A DNA stretch of 64,000 bases from Candidatus Kryptoniota bacterium. GTDB lineage: Bacteria > Bacteroidota > Ignavibacteria > Kryptoniales > JAKASW01. The translations under genes and the position numbers were made by a program. Positions within the stretch are counted from its first letter, which is position 1. Each line of letters starts with the position of its first letter. Under the pieces are notes generated by a model. The model did no database searches and had not been told where the DNA came from. It was given only the letters and a program-made list of their open reading frames with translations. This document shows positions 55,001-63,456 of this stretch, one piece after another. The stretch covers positions 124,001-188,000 of the forward strand of contig DATCTN010000031.1 in assembly GCA_036567965.1 (NCBI GenBank), in the 5' to 3' direction.

Positions 55001-55381
55001 CGCGCCATCCACTCTCCATTCCGTTCTTGTTGGCGAAGGCGGATTGCTGAAGGTGAGGAGTCGTGACCCGTTGACCGACAGTTGGAAGTGATGAACTCCG
55101 TTGTTCGCGTCGATACCGAACAGCCAGACGAAGTACGCAAATTCTCCGGAGAATTCTGCGGGCAGCTTCGCGGTCTTCCACTCGATATAGTCGGTCGAGA
55201 TAAGAGACCTGATCAGCATCGCGGAGGTTACATCGGGTTGAGACGAGTGATAACCGAAGCCTCCACCGTGAACGGTTTCCTCGTATCCGCTCACGAAAGT
55301 GCCGGGCCAGGTGGGGTTCTCATTCTGGCAGATCGCGTGTGCTGGAATAGTCAGGAAGATAATGATGAGAAGTCTTTTCAT
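52007..55381 (-). CDS. GH38-family alpha-mannosidase
   Basis: 1124 residues. Signal peptide about 1-19. An N-terminal beta-domain (20-275) precedes the catalytic domain: VEHTHTDVGYTRPQ carries the zinc ligands (H288 and D290 by pattern), and the nucleophile is D403 in MQDDVNGAAW. Long beta-sandwich domains follow, as in GH38 enzymes (for example YWALNVTDVPAFGYKSFKIE). Family members hydrolyse alpha-1,2, 1,3 or 1,6 mannose links by a retaining, zinc-dependent mechanism. The N-terminal extension and an 'HTHTDVGYT' motif place it in a divergent bacterial branch, so the substrate may differ from N-glycan mannose. It is divergent from GH92 and shares the promoter gap 55382-55622. Confidence 0.88.
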   Translation of the reverse strand: MKRLLIIIFLTIPAHAICQNENPTWPGTFVSGYEETVHGGGFGYHSSQPDVTSAMLIRSLISTDYIEWKTAKLPAEFSGEFAYFVWLFGIDANNGVHHFQLSVNGSRLLTFSNPPSPTRTEWRVDGADSSSLTFIPTLKDRYNDVMGYAILKLRRDLIASDSRQTIRISGENAGSTSWYMTFEAQVEENIEVKQIEALLKKNDKILEPVEFDFVHLGKAAAATVTLPGGIIQNFTIEPGYNSFQIDYPQVDTATQVSAKIAMDGKAISKKITLNPIRKWTVYLVEHTHTDVGYTRPQNEIMAAHLRYIDEALDFCDETDKYQNAAKFHWTCETAWAVREYLRTRPEKQIERLLARIKEGRIEVTGLFLNMSDLLDEPTVANMMETIKEFESHGIPVRTAMQDDVNGAAWCLPDYLASAGVKYFTMGQNTDRALEPFNRPTAFWWESPSGSKVLAYRGEHYMYADNLGILNGDMGSFSENLFRYLKSLEGKGYPYDRTMLQFLGYYTDNAPPSIKACDLVREWNEKYEWPKLELTTIGEYFDYIAKDHSADLPTYRLAWPDWWIDGFGSAENETAHVRDEQAEFIADQGLVAMAQLLGAKPKPALSDNLRTINESNVFYDEHTFGAAESISDPLSYNSTVQWNEKRAFAWNSYRLDGILENEAIALLRPYLPASTTPTATVFNTMSFKRSGVTDAFIFNGMLPAGNAFKIVDQDGNDVPAQLLARRAEGNYWALNVTDVPAFGYKSFKIEASTSPAPTYPEQEFHGKLENKFYTIEFDTTAGAIRSVIDKSNNLQIVDTGAPWKLGEFIYETLPDREGISRHLVDHYTRTSMNKIEFGKIIDGPVWTSVDITGQLPQCADSSGITCEVRLYKQEKQIELVYSMKKKEVLSPEGAYVAFPFSMAAGQISFEAQGGTVVPGRDQLPGSASDWDGVQNFATVRGGAGQIVISSPEIPIMEFGDINVGKFQEVSSYEKPYIYSWVLNNYWTTNFVASQEGGMEWRYEITSTADTSIGFADDFGWSSRMPLVATTNEGSSKGSEIGSKSFLDFGNPDLMLVLARPAWDGNGDILYMREKEGKGTKLDITQLLKPLPGKSVIEVNSLQETIGHPSSEITFSPNELKIIRIK

Positions 55382-55449
55382 TTTATCAACTCCGGTAGGT
55401 ATTTACGCGCATTGAAGATTCGGAACAACAGTTCATTCTCTTTTTCGGT

Positions 55450-55478
55450 TGGATAATCTATGATTGATTTGAATTCAA
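55450..55478 (-). promoter_or_regulatory. Possible promoter of the GH38 gene
   Basis: On the minus strand: TTGAAT (55478-55473), 17 bases, TATCCA (55455-55450). It is 69 bases before the ATG at 55381. The spacing is ideal and the -10 is moderate. Confidence 0.4.
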
Positions 55479-55512
55479 CTCAGAACAATCTCCAAACAAC
55501 AGAATATTCTCA

Positions 55513-55541
55513 TTGAAAATATATCAACGAGTCTTTAACAT
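55513..55541 (+). promoter_or_regulatory. Possible promoter of the GH92 gene
   Basis: TTGAAA (55513-55518), 17 bases, TAACAT (55536-55541). A 10-base palindrome AGAATATTCT (55501-55510) lies just upstream, between the two divergent promoters, and could be a shared regulator site. Confidence 0.45.
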
Positions 55542-55622
55542 TCACAAGCGTAAAGGATCTGACAGGCAAATCTTTCTCCGCCTCAACCGGTGACTTCACA
55601 TTTAGCGCACAAGGAATCATAA

Positions 55623-58583
55623 ATGAAACGTCGCAACTTAATCTTCGTCGCCTGGATTCTCACGATTGTTCCTATCAGTCATGTGAAATGCCAGGGTGTG
55701 GACTACTGCAAATTCGTTAACCCAATGATTGGGACCGCGGCACATGGGCATACCTTTCCCGGACCCGTCATGCCATTCGGCATGGTTCAGTTAAGTCCGG
55801 ACGAGGAGACTAACGGGTGGGACTGGTGCTCCGGGTATAACTATTCATCGAAGACGATCATGGGATTCAGTGAAACCCATCTCAGCGGGACCGGAGGCGC
55901 GGATTATGGAGATATTCTTTTGATGCCGACCGTGGGTCAAGTGAAAGTCGAACCCGGCACGGACGACAACCCGGATGTGGGATACCGATCAAGATTCAGT
56001 CATGATAATGAAGTCGCGTCGCCGGGTTATTATGCGGTTACTCTTGACGATTATGGAGTGAGAGCGGAACTCGCCGCGACAGACAGGTGCGGGATGCAGA
56101 GATACACTTTTCCGGAATCAGATTCATCGAACATCATTTTCGATCTCGAGCATGGGATTGGAAGCACCGCAGTCGAATGGACCAGGATCGTGGGCGACCG
56201 CCGTGTGGAGGGAATGAGACGCTCGCACGGCTGGGCGAGCGACCGGTATGTCTATTTCGTCGCCGAGTTCTCGAAGCCGTTCTCAAAATTCGGAACCGCT
56301 GAAGATAGTGCCATCACTTCCGGAAGCCGCAGCGAAAACGGAAAGAGCGTAAAAGCATTTGTCACTTTCCGTACAACTGCGGGTGAACAAATTCTTGTTA
56401 AAGTTGGCATATCGGGGGTCGATCTTGATGGCGCACGAAAGAACCTTTCCACCGAGATGCCGGATTTCAATTTCGATAAGTACAGAGATGCGGCGCGTGC
56501 GGCCTGGAATAAGGTCCTTGGCGTCATCAGCGTCGAAGGCGGAACAGCCTCGGAAAGAGTGACGTTCTATACCGCCCTGTACCATTCAATGATTCATCCG
56601 AGCCTGTTCCAGGATGTCGACGGCAGATACTACGGGATGGATCACAAGATACACAAGGCGAAGGGGTTCAAGAACTACAACGTCTTCTCACTGTGGGACA
56701 CGTTCCGCGCTCTCCATCCACTCATGACAATCATCGACCCGGGACGGGACGGCGATTTTGTGAAGACGCTGATACAGAAATATAAAGAGTGCGGGCTCCT
56801 GCCCGTTTGGGAGCTTTGGGGAAATGAAACTTACACGATGATAGGTTATCCGTCAATTCCCGTTTTGTTTGACGCGTACATGAAACACATAGGCGGGTGG
56901 GACGCGGATACCGCGCTCGCGGCAATGGAACACAGCGCGGAACTCGATTGGCTCGGACTTAAGTATTACAAGGAACGCGGATTCATTCCGGGGGACAAGG
57001 AAAACGAATCGGTTTCCAAAACTCTCGAGTACTCTTATGACGACTGGTGCATAGCGCAAATGGCGAAGCGCCTTGGTAAGATGGACGTCTACAGAGAATT
57101 CAATCAGCGGTCGCTTTTTTACTCAAATCTCTTTGACAGTACAACAGGGTTCATGCGGGCGAAGTATTCTGACGGTAAATGGGCAACACCGTTCGATCCT
57201 TTCTCGGTTTCAGGACACTATACGGAAGCCAACGCGTGGCAGTATACTTTCTTCGTGCCGCAGGACATCGGCGGCCTGATCAAACTTTACGGCGGCAAAG
57301 AGAATTTTGCGGATAAACTCGATTCGCTGTTCAGCGAGAGGAGTCAACTCGAAGGAAGATACCAGCCGGACATAAGCGGGATGATCGGGCAGGACGCGCA
57401 GGGAAATGAACCGAGCCATCACGTCGCTTATCTCTATGACTACGCCGGAAAACCCTGGAAGACTCAAAATATTGTCCGCGAGATCATGTCGAGATTTTAT
57501 ACCGACAAAGTCGACGGTCTTTGCGGGAACGACGACTGCGGGCAAATGTCCGCGTGGTATGTGTTCAGCGCGATTGGATTTTATCCGGTGACTCCAGGAC
57601 AAAACACTTATGCGGTCGGATCACCCCTTTTTAGCAGGATAGATATCAAACTTCCGAATGGAAAGAATTTCATAATGAAAGCCAATGGAGCGTCGGACGA
57701 TGCTAAGTATATCGCGTCGGCAACTCTGAATGGAAAGCCATACGAAAAGGCGTATCTGACTCATTCGGACATAGTGGACGGCGGCGAGCTTGAGCTCTCG
57801 ATGGTCTCAACTCCGAACAAATCGTGGGGGATTGACAGCCCCGGGCTATTCGTGATGGCACCGGACCATGCAGTCGTCGAAATGCCCTCGGTTATCTCCG
57901 GCGGAAATATTTTTTATGATTCCACCACCGTAACGCTCCTGACTTCAGATTCAAGTGCGGTCGTGCGGTATACGCTGGATGGTTCGGAGCCCGGAGAGAA
58001 ATCGAATCTCTACCGGGATCCGCTTGTCATCAGGACGTCGCGCACGGTCAAAGCGGCCGCTTTTACAGGCGGAGGCAAGAGGAGCATGACCGCAGTCTCC
58101 ACATTCACCAAATCTCTCTATCCTCCCGCTAAATATGTTAACTCGTTCGCCGACAAATATCCCGGCGGAGGGCTTATGGGATTAACAGACGGGCGGGTCG
58201 GCACAACGAATTATCAGACCGGCGAGTGGCAGGGATTCGAAGGAACCGATCTCGATGTCACCATAGATCTTACTAAGGAGAAAAAGATTGACGAGCTATC
58301 GACTGGCTTCCTTCAGGATACGGACGTATGGATATTTCTTCCTGAATACGTCGATTACTTCGTCTCTAGTGACGGTATCAATTTTACAAAAGTATCCGAA
58401 GTGAGGAATGACGTCGATTCGCAGAAAGAGGGAAGCCTCGTAAAACATTTTGACGCCAAGTTCAACGGCACCGAGGCAAAATACGTTCGCGTTCTCGCGA
58501 AGAACATCGGGGTTTGTCCTCCCTGGCACAAGGGCGCGGGAGGCAAAGCGTGGTTGTTCGTGGACGAAGTGACAATAAAATAG
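55623..58583 (+). CDS. GH92 alpha-mannosidase with chitobiase-C and discoidin-like domains
   Basis: 986 residues. Signal peptide about 1-22. The family start VNPMIGTAAHGHTFPGPVMPFGMVQLSPD is clear from its key pieces (NPMIGT, PGPxxPFGMVQLSPD), as is GFSETHLSGTGG. The acid Glu is in GNEPSHHVAYLYD (E596) and the calcium/base region is CGNDDCGQMSAWYVFSAIGFYPV (D637-D638). GH92 enzymes are calcium-dependent, inverting alpha-mannosidases. After the catalytic domain come a chitobiase-C-like module (VRYTLDGSEPGEKSNLY) and an F5/8-type domain ending KNIGVCPPWHKGAGGKAWLF, matching the GH20 end. It works alongside GH38 on mannose-rich glycans; the exact linkage is unknown. Confidence 0.94.
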   Translation: MKRRNLIFVAWILTIVPISHVKCQGVDYCKFVNPMIGTAAHGHTFPGPVMPFGMVQLSPDEETNGWDWCSGYNYSSKTIMGFSETHLSGTGGADYGDILLMPTVGQVKVEPGTDDNPDVGYRSRFSHDNEVASPGYYAVTLDDYGVRAELAATDRCGMQRYTFPESDSSNIIFDLEHGIGSTAVEWTRIVGDRRVEGMRRSHGWASDRYVYFVAEFSKPFSKFGTAEDSAITSGSRSENGKSVKAFVTFRTTAGEQILVKVGISGVDLDGARKNLSTEMPDFNFDKYRDAARAAWNKVLGVISVEGGTASERVTFYTALYHSMIHPSLFQDVDGRYYGMDHKIHKAKGFKNYNVFSLWDTFRALHPLMTIIDPGRDGDFVKTLIQKYKECGLLPVWELWGNETYTMIGYPSIPVLFDAYMKHIGGWDADTALAAMEHSAELDWLGLKYYKERGFIPGDKENESVSKTLEYSYDDWCIAQMAKRLGKMDVYREFNQRSLFYSNLFDSTTGFMRAKYSDGKWATPFDPFSVSGHYTEANAWQYTFFVPQDIGGLIKLYGGKENFADKLDSLFSERSQLEGRYQPDISGMIGQDAQGNEPSHHVAYLYDYAGKPWKTQNIVREIMSRFYTDKVDGLCGNDDCGQMSAWYVFSAIGFYPVTPGQNTYAVGSPLFSRIDIKLPNGKNFIMKANGASDDAKYIASATLNGKPYEKAYLTHSDIVDGGELELSMVSTPNKSWGIDSPGLFVMAPDHAVVEMPSVISGGNIFYDSTTVTLLTSDSSAVVRYTLDGSEPGEKSNLYRDPLVIRTSRTVKAAAFTGGGKRSMTAVSTFTKSLYPPAKYVNSFADKYPGGGLMGLTDGRVGTTNYQTGEWQGFEGTDLDVTIDLTKEKKIDELSTGFLQDTDVWIFLPEYVDYFVSSDGINFTKVSEVRNDVDSQKEGSLVKHFDAKFNGTEAKYVRVLAKNIGVCPPWHKGAGGKAWLFVDEVTIK

Positions 58584-58694
58584 AAAACATCAGTCTGCTT
58601 GAGCGACCTTCATTGCCAGTGGTGCGTGCAAAACCACGCAACGGACCGATAGGTCAGCCATGAATCTCCTTCTCCAACAATCCTCGGAGTCAAG

Positions 58695-59807
58695 ATGAAA
58701 ATCTCTTTTGTTGTTTCCTGCCTGACAGCTCTTTTTACGATTAGTAACTCGCCGGCGCAAACCTCGTTTCCGGTTCCGCAGATTTCTTTTGGACCGAAAC
58801 ATTACATTTGCTATCAAGCATCGGATTCTATCGTCGTCGACGGAAAGCTGGACGAGGCTTCATGGACGAAGACTGACTGGAGCGATTATTTCGTGGACAT
58901 TCAGGGCGACCAGAAACCGGCGCCGGCATACAAAACGAGAGTGAAGATGCTCTGGGATGACAAATATCTATACGTCGGGGCTGAAATTGAGGAACCGAAC
59001 CTGTGGGCAACGCTCAGGCAGAGGGACACAGTAATCTTCCGCGATAATGATTTCGAAGTTTTCATCGATCCAAATGGTTCCACGCAGCCTTACTATGAAA
59101 CCGAGGTGAATGCTCTCGGAACAGTGTGGGACCTACTCCTCCGCCTGCCGTATCGGGACGGCGAGAAAGTCGCGGTCGATGCGTGGGACATCAAAGGGTT
59201 GAAAGTCGGAATCGGATTGCATGGCACTCTTGATAATCCTGCAGATGTCGATAGCGGCTGGACAGTGGAGCTGGCATTTCCCTGGTCCGTTCTGGGGCAG
59301 TGTGCATTAAACGGGGCGCCTCCTCAACCGGGTGATCAATGGAGAATTAATTTCTCACGTGTCGAATGGCATCTTCGTGTGAAAGATGGATCTTATGTGA
59401 AAGACATCGATTCCGCGACGGGAAGGACTCTTCCTGAAGAAAACTGGGTGTGGTCCCCGCAAGGACTCATTAATATGCATTATCCGGAAATGTGGGGGTT
59501 CCTCCAATTCTCCGGGATGAAAGTCGGCCAGGGGATCGACACGCTTAAGTGGAACCCGGTGGAGGATGCAAAGTGGGCATTGAGGAAAATTTATTATGCG
59601 GAACGAAATTACTATTTCGCTCATGCCACATACACGGACGATGTTTCTAAACTAAACCTTCAGGAAATCAACACGAAGGATTTTTCTTGGCCGCCGCGGA
59701 TCTATGTCACCCCCGATCTTTTTGAGGCAACCGTTGTGTTAGGCACCGGCCCAATGCTTCTTCACATCCGGCAGGATGGCGAAACATGGACGACAAAAGA
59801 GAAGTGA
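58695..59807 (+). CDS. Secreted CBM9-like carbohydrate-binding protein
   Basis: 370 residues. The signal peptide ends near SPAQ (about 23). The carbohydrate-binding family 9-like pattern is strong: SIVVDGKLDEASWTKTDWS, TRVKMLWDDKYLYVGAEIEEP, DNDFEVFIDPNG, YYETEVNALGTVWDLLL and WRINFSRVEW. No enzyme domain is attached; residues 300-370 are unassigned. Such stand-alone proteins occur in many glycan loci and probably bind sugar at the cell surface or in the periplasm. It follows GH92 by 111 bases and converges with the TPR/SGNH gene. Confidence 0.82.
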   Translation: MKISFVVSCLTALFTISNSPAQTSFPVPQISFGPKHYICYQASDSIVVDGKLDEASWTKTDWSDYFVDIQGDQKPAPAYKTRVKMLWDDKYLYVGAEIEEPNLWATLRQRDTVIFRDNDFEVFIDPNGSTQPYYETEVNALGTVWDLLLRLPYRDGEKVAVDAWDIKGLKVGIGLHGTLDNPADVDSGWTVELAFPWSVLGQCALNGAPPQPGDQWRINFSRVEWHLRVKDGSYVKDIDSATGRTLPEENWVWSPQGLINMHYPEMWGFLQFSGMKVGQGIDTLKWNPVEDAKWALRKIYYAERNYYFAHATYTDDVSKLNLQEINTKDFSWPPRIYVTPDLFEATVVLGTGPMLLHIRQDGETWTTKEK

Positions 59808-59871
59808 ACTGGCTCCCGGTCAATCAAGTGTGAGTGAGTCCCCGAAGTTCAGAAATTGGACTTGGATGAAT

Positions 59872-61896
59872 CTATTTCGTGCTTGTTGAACTGCTGGATT
59901 CGAGCGCTCTGACGTCGTCCAGAAGTTTCTTTGCCGCCTGATAATCGGGCGCCGCTGCAAGCATTGCAAGGAGCCGTCTCTTCGCGTTTTCGTATTGTCC
60001 GGCCTTGGCATAAGCGTAGCTGATCACCATGCCGTTACGCAATCTCTCTTCGCGAGTTTGAGCGAAGTCATCCATCTTCTCGTAAAACTTGACGGCGCTA
60101 TCTGGGTTTGCCAGCCGCATCATTATGTCTCCGAGCGATCTGTATGTCTGCAGAGTTGGATATATTTCAATGGAAGGAAGAAGCACTTTCGCGGCCTCTC
60201 GGAGTTGGTTCGCACGCTGATACGCCTCCTCAACGTCGGTCCGGAGCGAGATGTCCAGCTGCGCCTCGGACAGGAGTGATCTGTAGATGGCGGCTACTTC
60301 GTCCCAGTTGCCGCGGTTCTTATAAAAATCTGCGGCAAGTATATGCGCAGCCGACCATGATACTTTGCCGGCAACCGCTTCTTCGGCGATCCAATCGAGA
60401 GTGTCTAAGCGAGATACCGCCTTCAAAGCAGGCGCCTGATTTCTAAAAGGCCAGCCTGAAATCAACCAGTCTACAGAAAGATTTGCCATGTGCTCGTCGA
60501 TATCTGTCACGAGCCGTTTATTCCAGAGCTCGCGGTCGCCGATCGTGTCTGCCCTGTCCCATCCCGCCCGGGATTCGAACAGTCCATTATCATGCATCAC
60601 CGCGGCGTAACATTTTGCGATGGCAAAAGCACCATTCGAATTCGGGTGAAGATGTTCCAGTATGAGATTGTGACCGATAAGAGAGTCCGGTGAAAGAGAT
60701 TCGAAAGTCTTCTCCACATCGGCGACGAAGCACGTCTTCCCGTCGTCCATGGATCTGATGAGATTATTGAAATTGCTGTCGGTCCGAAATCTCAGCTGGT
60801 CATAGTTGCGCGCCATGGTGTACTGCTGCAGCGCCTCGCTTTTATGTCCGGCAGTATCAAGACACTGGGCGAGTCGATAGTGGGCATCAGCGTATAGTGA
60901 ATCCAGTTTAATTGCCGAACGGTAATCAGCTTCCGCAGAATCCCACTTTCCGTCCGCCTGGGATCTTTCTCCCTCTTCGAACAGTTTGTGAAATTCGGTT
61001 TTCGCGTCCCCGGTTATGCCTGCTGGGTTTCTCGAGACAAATGGCGGTTGGTCTCGCATATCTGACACCTGTGTCCCCATTATCAGTGGAATGCCTCTTG
61101 CCCGGCAATATTTTCTTATGCCTTTGAGGTTTTCCCTGAAGATCGAATATGCCGATTGGTACAGGGGGCTATCGTAAGGCACAAGATGACCACGCGCAAC
61201 TTTCTCCATCTCGGTGCCGCGTGAGATCGGTCCCGCACTTTTGCCGAACAGGTTTCCAACCCATTGAATCGTATTCCGAAGCAGCTGGAAGGTACGCAGG
61301 TGGACGAGCTTAAGATAAATCTCGGTAACGAACCTATATGAGCCCACGGAAAGATTCGATGCGACACCGAGTGCGCCGTAAAATTCGTTGTGCCCGCCAT
61401 AATAAATGATGAGGTCCGGTTGGTATTTTCCGAGCTCCGTCACAATATCAAGCGCGGTGTAACTGTTAGTCGCGGTCATCCCGAGGTTGATCACCTCTAT
61501 CCTTCTCCCCGGGAAAACTGCGTTCAGCCTTGTTCGAAGATAAGCGGGAAAAGCGCCGTTGTACCAGTATGGATATCCGGCCGTTGTGGATTCGCCTAGC
61601 GTGAAGATGCGATACTCACCCTGAGGTTTTGGCAGCTGGAAAAACTCCGGATCAGTGGATGGCTGGAAATCGGTTGTGCCGAAGTAGCGGAATTTTATGT
61701 CTGGATTCATCTGGAGATAAGGTCTTCCCCAGATATTCTCTTGCCTGAATAGAGATAGGTTCGGGCCGTACCCGAACACACGGAGTCCGAGTTCCAGCAT
61801 GACCAGTACAAGAATTGGGGTGGAGAAAGTTATTGCGAGAAAGATTCTCCGCTTTCCAGGCGTCAGTTCCGGATAATATTTCGTACGTTTCTGCAA
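59872..61896 (-). CDS. Membrane-anchored SGNH/GDSL hydrolase-like protein with TPR repeats
   Basis: 674 residues. The start is TTG (61896) with GGAAAAG upstream. An N-terminal membrane helix (about 18-40) anchors it with the rest outside. The SGNH blocks are LGESTTAGYPY (Ser103), INLGMTATNSY, YYGGHNEFYG, and LEHLHPNSNG near the catalytic His. Between and after these are TPR units (EADYRSAIKLDSLYADAHYRLAQCLD; ADPSAVKFYEK-like repeats at about 560-660, including AKAGQYENAKRRLLAML). The combination of SGNH and TPR in one protein recurs in Bacteroidota and related phyla, but its substrate is not established. It could deacetylate or acetylate an exported glycan. It faces the CE2 gene across a 253-base gap. 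Confidence 0.78.
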   Translation of the reverse strand: MQKRTKYYPELTPGKRRIFLAITFSTPILVLVMLELGLRVFGYGPNLSLFRQENIWGRPYLQMNPDIKFRYFGTTDFQPSTDPEFFQLPKPQGEYRIFTLGESTTAGYPYWYNGAFPAYLRTRLNAVFPGRRIEVINLGMTATNSYTALDIVTELGKYQPDLIIYYGGHNEFYGALGVASNLSVGSYRFVTEIYLKLVHLRTFQLLRNTIQWVGNLFGKSAGPISRGTEMEKVARGHLVPYDSPLYQSAYSIFRENLKGIRKYCRARGIPLIMGTQVSDMRDQPPFVSRNPAGITGDAKTEFHKLFEEGERSQADGKWDSAEADYRSAIKLDSLYADAHYRLAQCLDTAGHKSEALQQYTMARNYDQLRFRTDSNFNNLIRSMDDGKTCFVADVEKTFESLSPDSLIGHNLILEHLHPNSNGAFAIAKCYAAVMHDNGLFESRAGWDRADTIGDRELWNKRLVTDIDEHMANLSVDWLISGWPFRNQAPALKAVSRLDTLDWIAEEAVAGKVSWSAAHILAADFYKNRGNWDEVAAIYRSLLSEAQLDISLRTDVEEAYQRANQLREAAKVLLPSIEIYPTLQTYRSLGDIMMRLANPDSAVKFYEKMDDFAQTREERLRNGMVISYAYAKAGQYENAKRRLLAMLAAAPDYQAAKKLLDDVRALESSSSTSTK

Positions 61897-62149
61897 TGCT
61901 TTTCCGAGTCGCTAATTTAGCTGGCTCGCAAAATATACAACTCGTAATCGGAAAATCCCCCGCCGTTAGTGCCGAGCAATGCTGAGAGACAAGAAACATG
62001 CGAGAGGTATGCGCGAAAAGGCTCCTCCTGTCTTAAATCGGATGCGTCACGACCATTTCTTCGAATCGTTTTATCGCGTACACGAAGCGGCTTTCACTTT
62101 GACCCGTTTGCCGTTAGATTCATTTCCGAAGACCGAAGGGAAAACAAAC

Positions 62150-63268
62150 ATGAAGCCTTGTTTACACTTTTCGATGATCCTTTTCGCTTACCTGAGTCTC
62201 GTCTTTCAGATGAGTTCATGTTCTTTCATTACAACCATACCGGAGAGCGACACAAGCGGCATCGTCGATGCCGACAATCCGAACATACAGTATATCGGCA
62301 GGTTCAATTTCTCGAACCCCAAGAGAGTGCTGTTCGACTGGGCGGGGGTTTACATCTGTGCGAGGTTTTCCGGAACGAGTTGTTCCGTCAGGATTCATGA
62401 TTCCACGGACGAATATGCCGTTACGATCGACGATCATGCGCCGAGAATTCTTTCCATGGATTCTTCCGACGTATACCGTGTTGCTTCGGGTCTCACCGAT
62501 TCAGTACCCCACACAATCATACTTCAAAAGCGGACTGAGCCGCTTGTCGGAAGAGGGGCTTTCATGGGATTTATTCTTGACAGGGGCGCCAGGCTACTGG
62601 CACCGGAGAAGAGACCCGGCAGGCGAATAGAGTACATCGGGAATTCAATTACAAGCGGATTCGGCGTGATGGGCGACTCTTCAAACTGCAATTTTACTCC
62701 TCAGACAGAAGATGCAGCGATGTCGTTTGCTGCCATCGCATCGCGAGCATTGGGCGCTGACTACCACATGATCTCATACTCCGGCAGAGGAGTAGTGAGG
62801 AATTACGGTGACAAGAACAAGATTTCTGTCGATCCGATGCCGGCTCTTTATGACCGTACGTGCAACTTTGACTCGACCGTAAAATGGGACTTCACGAAAT
62901 GGATCCCGCAGTCAGTGGTCATCAATCTTGGTACGAACGATTTCTCAACGGAGCCGCATCCGGACAGGGACGTCTTTGAGGCGGCCTACGACAGGCTTAT
63001 CAACCGGGTTAGGGCTCTGTATCCTGGTGTGACGATGTTCTGCGTGACAGGTCCGATGATCATGGAACCATGCACAGACTACGTGAGTGAGGTGGTACGG
63101 AAGCAGCAGCAAAGCGAGGGAAGAGACAAAGATGTCTTCCTGATAGACATCCCGCACAGTATTATGGATCCGGGCGACTGGGGATGCGCAATGCACCCGA
63201 ATATTTTCGGCGCGGAAAAGATGGCGAATATCATAGTCCCCTTGATCAGACTGAGAATGAACTGGTGA
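62150..63268 (+). CDS. CE2-type carbohydrate acetylesterase, probable lipoprotein
   Basis: 372 residues from the ATG at 62150 (GAAGGG upstream); longer in-frame starts lack ribosome sites and a signal. The signal segment ends MSSC at C24, a plausible lipobox. The N-terminal jelly-roll (YIGRFNFSNPKRVLFDWAG) and the SGNH core fit CE2: YIGNSITSGFG with nucleophile S166, YSGRGVVRNY, VINLGTNDFS, and CAMHPNIFGAEKMA with the catalytic His. CE2 enzymes remove 6-O- or other acetyl groups from xylan, mannan or glucans. Here it would prepare acetylated glycans for the mannosidases or xylanases. The 253-base gap before it holds no promoter I can defend. Confidence 0.87.
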   Translation: MKPCLHFSMILFAYLSLVFQMSSCSFITTIPESDTSGIVDADNPNIQYIGRFNFSNPKRVLFDWAGVYICARFSGTSCSVRIHDSTDEYAVTIDDHAPRILSMDSSDVYRVASGLTDSVPHTIILQKRTEPLVGRGAFMGFILDRGARLLAPEKRPGRRIEYIGNSITSGFGVMGDSSNCNFTPQTEDAAMSFAAIASRALGADYHMISYSGRGVVRNYGDKNKISVDPMPALYDRTCNFDSTVKWDFTKWIPQSVVINLGTNDFSTEPHPDRDVFEAAYDRLINRVRALYPGVTMFCVTGPMIMEPCTDYVSEVVRKQQQSEGRDKDVFLIDIPHSIMDPGDWGCAMHPNIFGAEKMANIIVPLIRLRMNW

Positions 63269-63456
63269 ATTGCGCGACCGGCGTCGAAGGCAGGATTCGT
63301 TTTGCGGAATATTATTTGTGGATCAGTTCTTTCAACTCAAGAACAAAAGCACGATGAAATCGGAATCGGTCGGGTAATAACTTGCCCGGGTTTGATCGAA
63401 TCTTTCAATTCAAGTTCGTTCGACGATTCAACATTGCTCAGTACGGATTCCCTCGA

